Below are positions 30,106 through 38,950 of a stretch of DNA of 64,000 nucleotides, piece by piece. Below the pieces are notes generated by a model, which was given only the letters and a program-made list of their open reading frames with translations, had not been told where the DNA came from and did not search any database. The stretch covers positions 2,170,001 to 2,234,000 of the forward strand of contig CP185379.1 of NCBI GenBank assembly GCA_049177215.1, written 5' to 3'. The number at the start of each line of letters is the position of its first letter. Within the stretch, counting starts at the first letter, position 1. Made by a program: the position numbers and the translations under genes. This DNA comes from Pollutiaquabacter aromativorans (GTDB lineage: Bacteria; Bacteroidota; Bacteroidia; AKYH767-A; 2013-40CM-41-45).

Positions 30106-30359
30106 CAGGATACGGTACCAGCTTCGGGCAGGATGTATTTCCCAACATTCCACCCCGGACCCCCTCATTTTTCTACTGCTCCTTCCAAAAACGTAGGCTT
30201 TTCGGACCAACCCTCTAAAAAAATCGAGTCTGGATAGGGAAAAAGTAATGTTTTGAGCATTATTCGCTCCAAATCCCCCTGTTTTGACCGTTACTTGCCA
30301 TGCATCAAGCATGGCGGAGACTTTAAATTCAATATTCTAAACCCGATGACTGAAATTTT

Positions 30360-30407
30360 AGGGGGGTATGTTTAAAAATAATATCATTTTTATTGACACA
30401 CCCCCCT
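30360..30407. promoter_or_regulatory. inverted repeat over the glnN promoter (possible operator)
   Basis: AGGGGGGTATGT (30360-30371) and ACACACCCCCCT (30396-30407) are inverted copies with one mismatch, 24 bp apart. The right arm lies between the -33 and -7 elements of glnN, where a bound regulator could block or bend the promoter. Confidence 0.55.
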
Positions 30408-30424
30408 CTTTTATGATATGTTTG
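30392..30424 (+). promoter_or_regulatory. glnN promoter
   Basis: ATTG (30392-30395), 21 bp, then TATGTTTG (30417-30424). This predicts a leader of about 45 nt. Confidence 0.75.
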
Positions 30425-30473
30425 CATCCGAAAATACATTTTTAACGTTAAACCCCTAAAAAAGTAACCCATC

Positions 30474-32663
30474 ATGAGTCACGCGCGCTTTCGGGCCCTG
30501 GAGCTGATGTCTGTTCGTCAGCCGATTTCTGTGAACCTGCCATCCGGCAAAGTGTCCGATTATTACGGGCAACACGTGTTCAGCCAGGACGCCATGCAGC
30601 GATTCCTTTCCAAGGATGCGTACCGGGCTGTCATGGATGCTATCAATCATGGCGGCATGATCGACCGTAAAATGGCGGGCCAGATCGCCCTGGGCATGAA
30701 AGAATGGGCGAGCGGAAAAGGCGCCACGCATTACACGCATTGGTTCCAGCCGCTCACCGGCCTGACGGCCGAAAAGCATGATTCCTTCTTTGAACTGAAC
30801 GACGGTCGGGCCATTGAGTTGTTCTCCGGCAACGCCCTGGTTCAGCAGGAGCCGGATGCGTCGTCCTTCCCATCGGGTGGCATCCGCAATACGTTCGAGG
30901 CACGAGGTTACACGGCCTGGGACCCGAGCTCCCCTGCCTTTATCATGGAACGTGCCGGCGGTAAGACGCTGTGCATTCCGACCGTTTTCGTTTCCTACAC
31001 GGGAGAGACACTGGACTACAAAGCTCCCTTGCTGAAAGCCTTGCACGCGCTCGACAAAGCCGCTGTCGATGTTTGTCAGTACTTTGACAAGGATGTCACG
31101 AAAGTCATGGCCACGCTGGGCATTGAACAGGAATATTTCCTGGTCGATGCCGCGCTCCTGCAGTCGCGTCCCGACCTGGCCATTACCGGTCGCACCCTGT
31201 TCGGCCATTCCCCGGCAAAAGGCCAGCAGCTCGAGGACCACTACTTCGGATCCATTCCGGAGCGGGTGCTCGGTTTCATGCTGGACCTGGAGACGGAGGC
31301 CTATAAACTGGGCATTCCGCTGAAGACCCGCCACAACGAAGTTGCACCGAGCCAGTTCGAATGCGCGCCGATCTTTGAAGACATCAACCTGGCGGTGGAC
31401 CACAACTGCCTGTTGATGGACGTCATGGACAAGATCGCCCGTCGTCACGGCTTTCACATCCTGTTACATGAGAAGCCGTACGCCGGCATCAACGGTTCCG
31501 GCAAGCACAACAACTGGAGTCTTGGCACGAACACGGGCAAGAACCTGCTCTCTCCCGGCAGCACGCCGAAGAGCAACCTGATGTTCCTGACCTTCTTCAT
31601 CAACACGATCCGCGCGGTATTCGAACACGCTGATCTGTTGCGCGCCAGCATCGCCTCGGCCAGCAACGACCATCGTCTCGGCGCCAACGAAGCTCCGCCG
31701 GCGATCATGTCGATCTTCCTCGGCGGTCAGTTGAGCAAAGTGCTCGATGATCTGGAAAAGAGCGTGTCGGAGAAGAAGATGACACCGGACGAAAAGACCG
31801 AGTTGAAACTGAACATCGGGAAGATCCCGGAAATCCTGCTCGACAATACCGACCGTAACCGTACTTCTCCTTTTGCTTTCACCGGTAACAAGTTCGAATT
31901 CCGGGCAGTCGGCTCCTCCGCCAACTGTTCCAACGCGATGACGGTGCTGAACACCATCGTCGCTTCCCAGTTGGCCGCTTTCAAGAAAGAAGTCGACGGG
32001 CTGATCGAGAAGGGCACGAAGAAAGACGAAGCCATCCTAAAGGTATTGCGCCGTTACATCGTCGAGTCGAAGAATATCCGCTTCGAAGGAAACGGTTACA
32101 GCGACGAATGGGTGAAAGAAGCGAAGCGCCGCGGACTCTCGAACGTGACCACGACCCCACCCGCACTGGACGCGTACATTTCCAAGAAGTCGCTCAAACT
32201 GTTCGAGGAAGTCGGCATCTTTTCTCACCGCGAAGCGGAAGCCCGCCACGAGATCATGCTGGAGACCTATATCAAGAAGATCCAGATCGAGGCGCGGGTT
32301 ATTGGAGATCTCGCGATCAACCACATCCTGCCGGCGGCGGTGAAGTACCAGACGATCCTGGCTGAGAACATCACGGCTTTGAAATCGGCCGGTATGAAAG
32401 CGGACACGTACAGCATGCAGCTCGAGCAACTGAAGGAGATCTCCGGCTATATCGCCTCGATCAAGTCGAATGTTGACGCGATGGTGGAAGCACGGAAACG
32501 TGCCAATAAGCTGGAGAACGTCCGCGACAAGGCGATCGCGTATTGCGACAAGGTGAAGGCCTACTTCGATCCGATCCGCGACGATGTCGACCATCTCGAA
32601 ATGCTTATCGACGACGCGCTGTGGCCGATGGCGAAGTACCGGGAACTGGTGACCATTCGTTAA
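30474..32663 (+). CDS. glnN: glutamine synthetase type III
   Basis: 729 residues, the large GSIII form common in Bacteroidota and cyanobacteria. It makes glutamine from glutamate, ammonia and ATP. Visible features are GMKEWASGKGATHYTHWFQPLTG, the ligand region GIEQEYFLVD, RHNEVAPSQFE, the ATP-binding HEKPYAGINGSGKHNNWSLGTN, and ASNDHRLGANEAPPAI. The C-terminal ~170 residues are the GSIII-specific helical domain. The promoter carries an inverted repeat that may mediate nitrogen control (inference). A strong terminator follows. Confidence 0.97.
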   Translation: MSHARFRALELMSVRQPISVNLPSGKVSDYYGQHVFSQDAMQRFLSKDAYRAVMDAINHGGMIDRKMAGQIALGMKEWASGKGATHYTHWFQPLTGLTAEKHDSFFELNDGRAIELFSGNALVQQEPDASSFPSGGIRNTFEARGYTAWDPSSPAFIMERAGGKTLCIPTVFVSYTGETLDYKAPLLKALHALDKAAVDVCQYFDKDVTKVMATLGIEQEYFLVDAALLQSRPDLAITGRTLFGHSPAKGQQLEDHYFGSIPERVLGFMLDLETEAYKLGIPLKTRHNEVAPSQFECAPIFEDINLAVDHNCLLMDVMDKIARRHGFHILLHEKPYAGINGSGKHNNWSLGTNTGKNLLSPGSTPKSNLMFLTFFINTIRAVFEHADLLRASIASASNDHRLGANEAPPAIMSIFLGGQLSKVLDDLEKSVSEKKMTPDEKTELKLNIGKIPEILLDNTDRNRTSPFAFTGNKFEFRAVGSSANCSNAMTVLNTIVASQLAAFKKEVDGLIEKGTKKDEAILKVLRRYIVESKNIRFEGNGYSDEWVKEAKRRGLSNVTTTPPALDAYISKKSLKLFEEVGIFSHREAEARHEIMLETYIKKIQIEARVIGDLAINHILPAAVKYQTILAENITALKSAGMKADTYSMQLEQLKEISGYIASIKSNVDAMVEARKRANKLENVRDKAIAYCDKVKAYFDPIRDDVDHLEMLIDDALWPMAKYRELVTIR

Positions 32664-32679
32664 CAACGAATACAAAATG

Positions 32680-32716
32680 AAAAAAGGCCTGTCCGAATCC
32701 GGACAGGCCTTTTTTT
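32680..32716. terminator. bidirectional terminator between glnN and the M3 peptidase gene
   Basis: GGCCTGTCCG-aatc-CGGACAGGCC, flanked by A and T runs. Confidence 0.93.
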
Positions 32717-32738
32717 CTTCCTTGCGGAAATCATTGGA

Positions 32739-34910
32739 TTAGTTCGTGAGCGGAAATCCGCGGTCGCGCATCAGTCCATCGATCTTCGCGTCACGACCGC
32801 GGAAGTTGCGGTATGCCTCTGCGGGATCAAGGGTGTTTCCTACAGAGAAAATCTCCTTCTTCAATTTCGCGCCAACCGATTTGTCATAGGGCCCACCGGC
32901 TTCGGTGAACGCCTCGTACGCATCGGCCGTGATCACATCGGCCCACAGGTAGCTGTAATAGCCGGCGGAATAGCCGTCGCTGGAGAATACGTGACCGAAT
33001 TGGGGAGTGCGGTGACGCATGACGATCTCCTTGGGCATCCCGAGCTTTTCAAGCGTTACACGCTCGAATTTGTCCGGATCGATCTCCGCTCCGCCCTCGA
33101 GGTGCAGTTTCATGTCGACCAACGCGCTTGCGAGGAATTCGGTCGTGATAAAGCCCTGGTTGAAGGTGGCAGCCTTTTCAATGCGTGCGACAAGTTCACC
33201 CGGAATGGGCTCGTTGGTCTTGTGATGCAGGGCAAAACGCTTGAGGACTTCGGGAGTCGAGAACCAGTGCTCCAGCAACTGGGAAGGGAACTCTACGTAA
33301 TCGCGTACAACATTCGTTCCGGACAAGGAAGGATAGGTTACGTTCGAGCAGAGACCATGCAGCGCGTGGCCGAACTCATGGAACAGGGTGTTGGCATCAT
33401 CCCAGGAGATCAATACCGGCTCACCGGGTTTGCCCTTGACGAAGTTGGAGTTATTCGATACGATGGTCAAAATCTCCCCATCGACGCGTTGCTGGTTGCG
33501 GTAGGCGTTCATCCAGGCACCCGATCGTTTTCCTTCACGGGCATAGGGATCAAAGTACCAAAGGCCAATGGCTTTGCCGGAGGTCTTTTCTTTTACCTGC
33601 CATACGCGGACATCCGGATGATTGACCGGAACATCGGTAACCGGGGTGAATTCAAAATCGAAGAGTTCACCGGCAACCCAGAACATTCCTTCGCGGAGTT
33701 TTTCCAGTTGGCAATATTGCTTCACCTCATCCTGATCCAGGTCGTACTTTGCCTTACGGACCTTTTCAGCATAGTAGCGATAGTCCCAGGGTTCGATCGT
33801 GATCTTATCGCCCTCTTTCTCCGCCTGCGCCTGCATATCAGCTACTTCTTCCTTTACCCGGGCAACGGCCGGCGTCCAGACCTTCTCCATCAGTTCGACC
33901 GCGCGCTCCGGAGTTTTAGCCATGGAATTTTCGAGGCGCCAGTGGGCATGCGTCGAATATCCGAGCAGCTTGGCTCGCTCGGCGCGCAGCTTCAGAATGT
34001 TGGTGATGATCGAATTGTTATCGAACTCGCCACCATTGTCGCCACGGTTGACGAACATACGCCAGGCCTTTTCGCGCAGGTCGCGTCGGGAGGAATACGT
34101 CAGAAACGGTTCGACCGAAGACCGCGTGTTGCGGATCACCCAGGTACCCGGCTCCTTCGCTGCAGCCGCTGCTGCGTCGACGAGTGATTGGGGCAAGCCG
34201 GCCAGATCCTCCTTGCTGGTCAGTACCAGACGAATCTCCATCTCGTCGTGGAGCTGATTCTGACTGAACTTGGTGAAGAGCGAAGCAAGTTCCTGGTTGA
34301 TTTCCGACAGACGCGCTTTCGATTTAGCGTCCAGCTTGGCACCGGCGCGGGTGAAGTTGGTGTAGTAGTTCCAGGTCAGACGCTTCTGTTCGGGCGTCAA
34401 AGCCTTCATCGCCGCTTCGTCGGTATAAACCTTTTCGATCCGCTGGAAAAGCTTTTCGTTCTGCACGATCTGGTCGTAGAACGCCGCGAGCTTCGGCTCC
34501 ATCTCCTCCTCTACACCCTGGAAATCCTTGGTCGACATGGTCGAACTCCAGATACCGTAGATCGTCTGCACACGGTCCAGCAATTTTCCGGAACGTTCCA
34601 TTTCAACGATGGTATTGTCAAACGATGGCGCTGCGGCATTCGCCGTGATCTTGTCGATCTCGGCAAGGTTTTCCTTCATCGCGGCTTCCAAGGCCGGCTT
34701 AAAATGGGCAACCTGGATCTTATCCAGGGGCGGAACCCCGCCGTAATTTCCCGTCCATTTCTCCATGAGCGGGTTGGTGGTAGCGGAACTTTGCTCCGTT
34801 TGCAGCAGCTCACCTGCCGCAGTGGCGTTTTGGAAGTTCATCGGAATTGCCATAAGGCAGAGGCTGCCGCCCAGCAGAAGCCGGCGGTACATTCGTGTTT
34901 TGTTTTGCAT
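32739..34910 (-). CDS. exported M3 family metallopeptidase (peptidyl-dipeptidase Dcp/oligopeptidase A type)
   Basis: 723 residues. The zinc site HEFGHALHGLCS is present with the downstream Glu region (FPSQLLEHWF) and the C-terminal RHRTPQFGHVFSSDGYSAGYYSYLWADV of the M3 family. The N terminus MQNKTRMYRRLLLGGSLCLMAIPMNFQNATAAG looks like a signal peptide, so the enzyme probably trims peptides in the periplasm. The frame continues to 34985, but the -7 box at 34960-34967 lies inside that extension, so I place the start at 34910. The ATG at 34925 is an alternative. Confidence 0.9.
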   Translation of the reverse strand: MQNKTRMYRRLLLGGSLCLMAIPMNFQNATAAGELLQTEQSSATTNPLMEKWTGNYGGVPPLDKIQVAHFKPALEAAMKENLAEIDKITANAAAPSFDNTIVEMERSGKLLDRVQTIYGIWSSTMSTKDFQGVEEEMEPKLAAFYDQIVQNEKLFQRIEKVYTDEAAMKALTPEQKRLTWNYYTNFTRAGAKLDAKSKARLSEINQELASLFTKFSQNQLHDEMEIRLVLTSKEDLAGLPQSLVDAAAAAAKEPGTWVIRNTRSSVEPFLTYSSRRDLREKAWRMFVNRGDNGGEFDNNSIITNILKLRAERAKLLGYSTHAHWRLENSMAKTPERAVELMEKVWTPAVARVKEEVADMQAQAEKEGDKITIEPWDYRYYAEKVRKAKYDLDQDEVKQYCQLEKLREGMFWVAGELFDFEFTPVTDVPVNHPDVRVWQVKEKTSGKAIGLWYFDPYAREGKRSGAWMNAYRNQQRVDGEILTIVSNNSNFVKGKPGEPVLISWDDANTLFHEFGHALHGLCSNVTYPSLSGTNVVRDYVEFPSQLLEHWFSTPEVLKRFALHHKTNEPIPGELVARIEKAATFNQGFITTEFLASALVDMKLHLEGGAEIDPDKFERVTLEKLGMPKEIVMRHRTPQFGHVFSSDGYSAGYYSYLWADVITADAYEAFTEAGGPYDKSVGAKLKKEIFSVGNTLDPAEAYRNFRGRDAKIDGLMRDRGFPLTN

Positions 34911-34959
34911 GGATGGAAGTAGCATTTCGTGTGAGGTGTGAGGACACATTGACCTTGAC

Positions 34960-34967
34960 CAAAGGTA
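34960..34967 (-). promoter_or_regulatory. -7 box of the M3 peptidase gene
   Basis: Minus-strand TACCTTTG, an exact match to TAnnTTTG. It rules out the most upstream in-frame ATG at 34985. Confidence 0.65.
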
Positions 34968-35054
34968 AACAATCGTGTTTCCCACCCCAGTTAAAGGATG
35001 TTAAACAAAACGTGGGAAACGTCGTAGAACGTCCTCAAAAACGAGCGGAACTTC

Positions 35055-35062
35055 CATATTTG
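35055..35062 (+). promoter_or_regulatory. -7-like box of the PorE-like gene
   Basis: CATATTTG, one mismatch to TAnnTTTG, 76 nt before the ATG. Confidence 0.45.
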
Positions 35063-35138
35063 CCCCCTCGAAAATTCTTCCTTTCTTTGCTTACACGGGA
35101 AAATTCCCAACCAATTTCAGGCACCAAATTACCATCCT

Positions 35139-37592
35139 ATGAAATCAAGCAAGAAGCTGATTTTCACATGCTTATTTGCAATCTGCAGCCTCTTTGTCAG
35201 CGCCCAGCGCGGACCCACCTGGCAAGCTGACCAGGCCTGGACCAAAGGCGACTATTACGACGCTGCCTTGTTGTACAAGAAGGCTTTCACAAAGGAGAAG
35301 AACAAGGCAAAGAAGGCCGAGATCATTTTCAAGGTTGGCGAAGCCTACCGGATGGTCAACGACAGCAAGAATCAGGAGGTTTGGTACGCCAAGGCGATCA
35401 AAGCCAATTACAAGAATCCGGAGGTTTTCCTGCGTTATGCCGACGCCTTGAAACTCAACAGCAAGTACGACGAAGCGATCGTTCAGTACCAGAAGTATGT
35501 CGCAGCCAATCCGGCCGACCCGAGAGGCGACTTCGGCGTTCGTTCCAGCCAACAGGCGCAGAAATGGAAAGACAAACCGACCCGTCTGAAACTGGAGAAT
35601 ACCGCGATGATCAACACCAAGTACAATGATTTTGGTGTTACGTATTCAAAGAAAGACAAGCGCTCCATTCTCTTCACTTCTTCCCGTCAGGAAGCGATGG
35701 GTAAGAACAACGATGGCGGAACCGGCGAAAAGTTTCAGGATCTTTTTGAAGCTACGGTCGATAAGAAGGGAAAATGGTCCTCGCCCAAGCCGCTGCTGGA
35801 ACCGGTCAACTCCAACGACAACGAAGGCTCCGCCTGTATGGACCCCAACGGCAATCTGCTTTATTTCACGCGTTGCGAAGTGGAGAAAGGTAAATACGGC
35901 ATTTGCCAGGTATGGTTTACCAAGCGTAAGGGCCAGACCTGGGAAGACCCTAAACTGATTCCGCTTGCAGCCGACAGTTTCACGGTCGGGCAACCCTGCC
36001 TCTCTGCCGACGAACAAACACTCTATTTCGTTTCCGATATGAGCGGTGGACAGGGCGGCAAGGACATCTGGCTGACCCGCTGGAATAAGGACAAGAAATC
36101 CTGGGGCACTCCTGAAAATCTGGGCGGCCGCATCAATACCGAAGATGACGAGATGTTCCCGTTCATCACCAGCGACGGCACCTTGTACTTCTCTTCGAAA
36201 GGCCATTTGGGCATGGGCGGTCTCGACATCTTCTCCTCGAAGATGAGTGGCAGCAACTGGAGCGAACCACAAAACCTCAAGTATCCGACCAACTCCGCGG
36301 CCGACGACTTCGCTTATGTATTGAATGAAGTGGCGGGCGACCGTGGCTTCCTGAGCTCGAACCGCGAAGGCGGCAAGGGCGGTGATGACATCTACGCCTG
36401 GACGCTCCCTCCGCTCGTCTTCACGGTTTCCGGTAAAGTATTCGATGCCGACACCCGTGAACCAATCGCAGGCGCATCCATCGAATTGTTCGGCAGCGAC
36501 GGCAGCTCGATCCCGTTCAAGACCGATGCGACCGGCACCTACAAATTCGACCTGAAGCCGGAGACCAGCTACAAGCTGAGCGCCATCATGTCCAATTACC
36601 TCAACAAATATCTGGAGGTTTCCACGGTCGGGCTGGAGCAGTCCAAGGACTTCATCGGTGATTTCGACTTCGCTCTCCGCTCCACCTTGCGCGCGATCGA
36701 ATTGCCGGAAGTCTACTACGATCTCGCCAAGTGGGATCTTCGTCCGGAGTCCAAGAAAGCGCTCGACGGACTGGTGTCGGTGCTGAAAGAAAACCCGACG
36801 ATCGTGATCGAACTCGGATCACACACCGACTCCCGCCCGATCCCGATGACCAACGACACGCTCTCCCAGCGTCGCGCAGAGTCGGTTGTGAAATACCTGA
36901 TCAAATCCGGCATCGAAGCCGAACGCCTGGTCGCCCGTGGTTACGGCGCTTCCCAGCCGCGTTCACTCGATCGTGACATGGGCAGTTTCAAGAAGGGCGA
37001 TGTGCTGAACGACCCGTTCATCAGCGGCTTGAAATCCGTCAAACTGAAAGAAGAGGCGCATCAGCTGAATCGTCGTACCGAATTCAAGGTACTGCGCACC
37101 AACTTCGTCAAAGGACAAACCGGCTCCGAGAACATCAACCTGAACGAACCGGCCAGTGGTCTGATCATCGAGAACAACGACCTGAAGGCGAAAGAAGACG
37201 CCAGCGCACCCACCAAGGTCGAAGTGAAGGAGGTCCAGAAAACCGAAGCGCCTAAAGTGGAGGAGAAAAAAGGACCCGGCGAGATCTACACCTGCAAGAA
37301 AGGCGACACGTACACCGCCGTAGCCAAGCAGTACAGCATGACCGTGAAAGACCTCAAAGCCCTGAACGGCCTGAAGTCGGAAGTGATCTATGAAGGCATG
37401 GAACTCAAAGTGGATCCGGCCGGCGATTATTCCGAATACGATAAGAAGTTCACCACGCTTGAGAAAGGCGACGACAGTTGGAAAGCGCTTGCAAAACGAC
37501 TGAGTCTGAAAGATTCCGATCTCAAGAAGCTGAACAAGGGCATCGACGACGACAGCTTCCGACCAGGGAAGCGGATTCGGATTGCGAAATAA
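35139..37592 (+). CDS. PorE-like OmpA family protein with TPR, beta-propeller, CRD, OmpA and two LysM domains
   Basis: 817 residues. The order is signal peptide (1-22), TPR-like region (~25-140), PD40/WD40-like propeller with repeated ILFTSSR, LYFVSDMSGGQGGKDIW and LYFSSKGHLGMGGLDIF motifs (~150-415), carboxypeptidase regulatory-like domain (~425-505), OmpA peptidoglycan-binding domain (~525-660; YDLAKWDLRPESKKALDGL, GSHTDSR, LSQRRAESV), then LysM domains (~715-758 and ~768-817). The first four match PorE, which links the T9SS to peptidoglycan. The LysM pair is an addition I do not know from PorE. A periplasmic anchor role is inferred. Confidence 0.85.
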   Translation: MKSSKKLIFTCLFAICSLFVSAQRGPTWQADQAWTKGDYYDAALLYKKAFTKEKNKAKKAEIIFKVGEAYRMVNDSKNQEVWYAKAIKANYKNPEVFLRYADALKLNSKYDEAIVQYQKYVAANPADPRGDFGVRSSQQAQKWKDKPTRLKLENTAMINTKYNDFGVTYSKKDKRSILFTSSRQEAMGKNNDGGTGEKFQDLFEATVDKKGKWSSPKPLLEPVNSNDNEGSACMDPNGNLLYFTRCEVEKGKYGICQVWFTKRKGQTWEDPKLIPLAADSFTVGQPCLSADEQTLYFVSDMSGGQGGKDIWLTRWNKDKKSWGTPENLGGRINTEDDEMFPFITSDGTLYFSSKGHLGMGGLDIFSSKMSGSNWSEPQNLKYPTNSAADDFAYVLNEVAGDRGFLSSNREGGKGGDDIYAWTLPPLVFTVSGKVFDADTREPIAGASIELFGSDGSSIPFKTDATGTYKFDLKPETSYKLSAIMSNYLNKYLEVSTVGLEQSKDFIGDFDFALRSTLRAIELPEVYYDLAKWDLRPESKKALDGLVSVLKENPTIVIELGSHTDSRPIPMTNDTLSQRRAESVVKYLIKSGIEAERLVARGYGASQPRSLDRDMGSFKKGDVLNDPFISGLKSVKLKEEAHQLNRRTEFKVLRTNFVKGQTGSENINLNEPASGLIIENNDLKAKEDASAPTKVEVKEVQKTEAPKVEEKKGPGEIYTCKKGDTYTAVAKQYSMTVKDLKALNGLKSEVIYEGMELKVDPAGDYSEYDKKFTTLEKGDDSWKALAKRLSLKDSDLKKLNKGIDDDSFRPGKRIRIAK

Positions 37593-37596
37593 TTGA

Positions 37597-37634
37597 AAGA
37601 GAAAGGCCACCCGAACGGTGGCCTTTCTCTTTTC
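37597..37634 (+). terminator. rho-independent terminator
   Basis: The long stem AGAAAGGCCACC-cgaac-GGTGGCCTTTCT is followed by CTTTTC, just after the PorE-like gene. Confidence 0.88.
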
Positions 37635-37691
37635 GGCACATGGACAGCATGGGAGCCATAAACCCATCCACCTTCTTCCATCGCCTTTCCG

Positions 37692-37699
37692 TATCTTTG
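37692..37699 (+). promoter_or_regulatory. purM -7 box, 7 nt from the ATG
   Basis: TATCTTTG is an exact TAnnTTTG. Only 7 nt separate it from the start codon at 37707. Confidence 0.7.
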
Positions 37700-37706
37700 C
37701 ATACTC

Positions 37707-38885
37707 ATGACAGGCGGCGATTTATACCTTTCCCGTGGCGCCAGCGCTTCCAAGGAAGATGTGCATAACGCCATCCGCAAGCTCGACAAGGGCCTGTTCC
37801 CGAAAGCGTTTTGTAAGATCGTTCCCGACACCCTTTCGGGAAGCGAGGACCACTGCCTGATCATGCATGCCGATGGCGCCGGCACCAAATCCTCCCTTGC
37901 CTATGCCTATTGGAAGGCCACCGGCGACCTGAGTGTATGGAAAGGTATCGCCCAGGATGCGATCGTCATGAATACCGATGATCTCCTTTGCGTAGGCGCG
38001 ACGGACAATATCCTGCTCTCCTCTACCATCGGACGCAACAAGCGACTGATTCCCGGGGAAGTCATTCAAGCCTTGATTGAAGGTACCGAAGCCATCTGCG
38101 AACAACTGCGTTCGTTTGGCATCGATATCCGGCTCACCGGAGGCGAGACCGCCGACGTGGGCGACCTGGTCCGTACGGTGATCGTTGATTCAACGGTTGT
38201 AAGTCGGATGCGACGCGACCAGGTGATCTCCAACGACCGGATCCGTGCGGGTGATGTGATCATCGGGCTGGCTTCTTATGGACAAACATCTTACGAGACT
38301 GAATACAACGGCGGCATGGGCAGCAACGGCCTTACCAGTGCCCGACACGACGTCTTCTCCAAAGCCGTCGCGGAACAGTTCCCGGAAACTTATGACCCGG
38401 AGTTGGACCCCAACGTAACCTATTGCGGCAGCCGCAAGCTCACCGACCCGGTTGATATCGGCAACGGCAAGACGATGCATGCTGCCAAACTGGTTTTGTC
38501 ACCGACCCGGACCTATGCGCCGGTCATCCGCCAGGTGCTGGCCGAAATGCGACAAGACATTCACGGCATCGTGCATTGCAGCGGCGGTGCACAGACAAAG
38601 GTGTTGCATTTTGTCGACGGTCTGCATGTGATCAAAGACCAGCTTTTCGCCATTCCTCCGCTCTTTAACATGATCCGTGAATCCAGCGGAGCCGATTGGA
38701 AGGAACTGTACAAGGTCTTCAACATGGGCCATCGCATGGAGCTTTATTGCGAAGCCCGACATGCAGAGCGCATCCTGGCCATTGCCTCAGCCTTCCAACT
38801 GGAAGCGAAAGTGATCGGGCGATGCGAAGCGGCGACAGAAAATCGCCTCAGCCTGACCACACCGGAAGGCGTCGTGGTGTATTAG
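37707..38885 (+). CDS. purM: phosphoribosylformylglycinamidine cyclo-ligase (AIR synthase), long Bacteroidota form
   Basis: 392 residues, longer than the ~345 of the E. coli enzyme but typical of the Bacteroidota form. It closes FGAM to AIR with ATP in purine synthesis. Motifs are IMHADGAGTKSSLAYAYW, DAIVMNTDDLLCVGA, RLTGGETADVGDLVRT, and the C-terminal HCSGGAQTKVLHFVDG and FNMGHRMELYCE. The start is fixed by the promoter box 7 nt upstream. The mRNA is likely leaderless. prfA follows after 65 nt. Confidence 0.88.
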   Translation: MTGGDLYLSRGASASKEDVHNAIRKLDKGLFPKAFCKIVPDTLSGSEDHCLIMHADGAGTKSSLAYAYWKATGDLSVWKGIAQDAIVMNTDDLLCVGATDNILLSSTIGRNKRLIPGEVIQALIEGTEAICEQLRSFGIDIRLTGGETADVGDLVRTVIVDSTVVSRMRRDQVISNDRIRAGDVIIGLASYGQTSYETEYNGGMGSNGLTSARHDVFSKAVAEQFPETYDPELDPNVTYCGSRKLTDPVDIGNGKTMHAAKLVLSPTRTYAPVIRQVLAEMRQDIHGIVHCSGGAQTKVLHFVDGLHVIKDQLFAIPPLFNMIRESSGADWKELYKVFNMGHRMELYCEARHAERILAIASAFQLEAKVIGRCEAATENRLSLTTPEGVVVY

Positions 38886-38950
38886 CGACCGGACCGTCGA
38901 TTTCGCTTCCTTAGGTTTCTCCATACTTCCTTATCTCCTGTTGACCCTTC

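Larger units (their letters stand above)
30106..30473. other. intergenic region between divergent DUF6624 and glnN genes
   Basis: About 370 bp without a gene. It holds a perfect 7-bp inverted repeat (GCCATGC-atcaa-GCATGGC, 30297-30315), several C-rich tracts, and the glnN promoter with its operator-like repeat. No tRNA or small ORF of note was seen. Confidence 0.6.
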
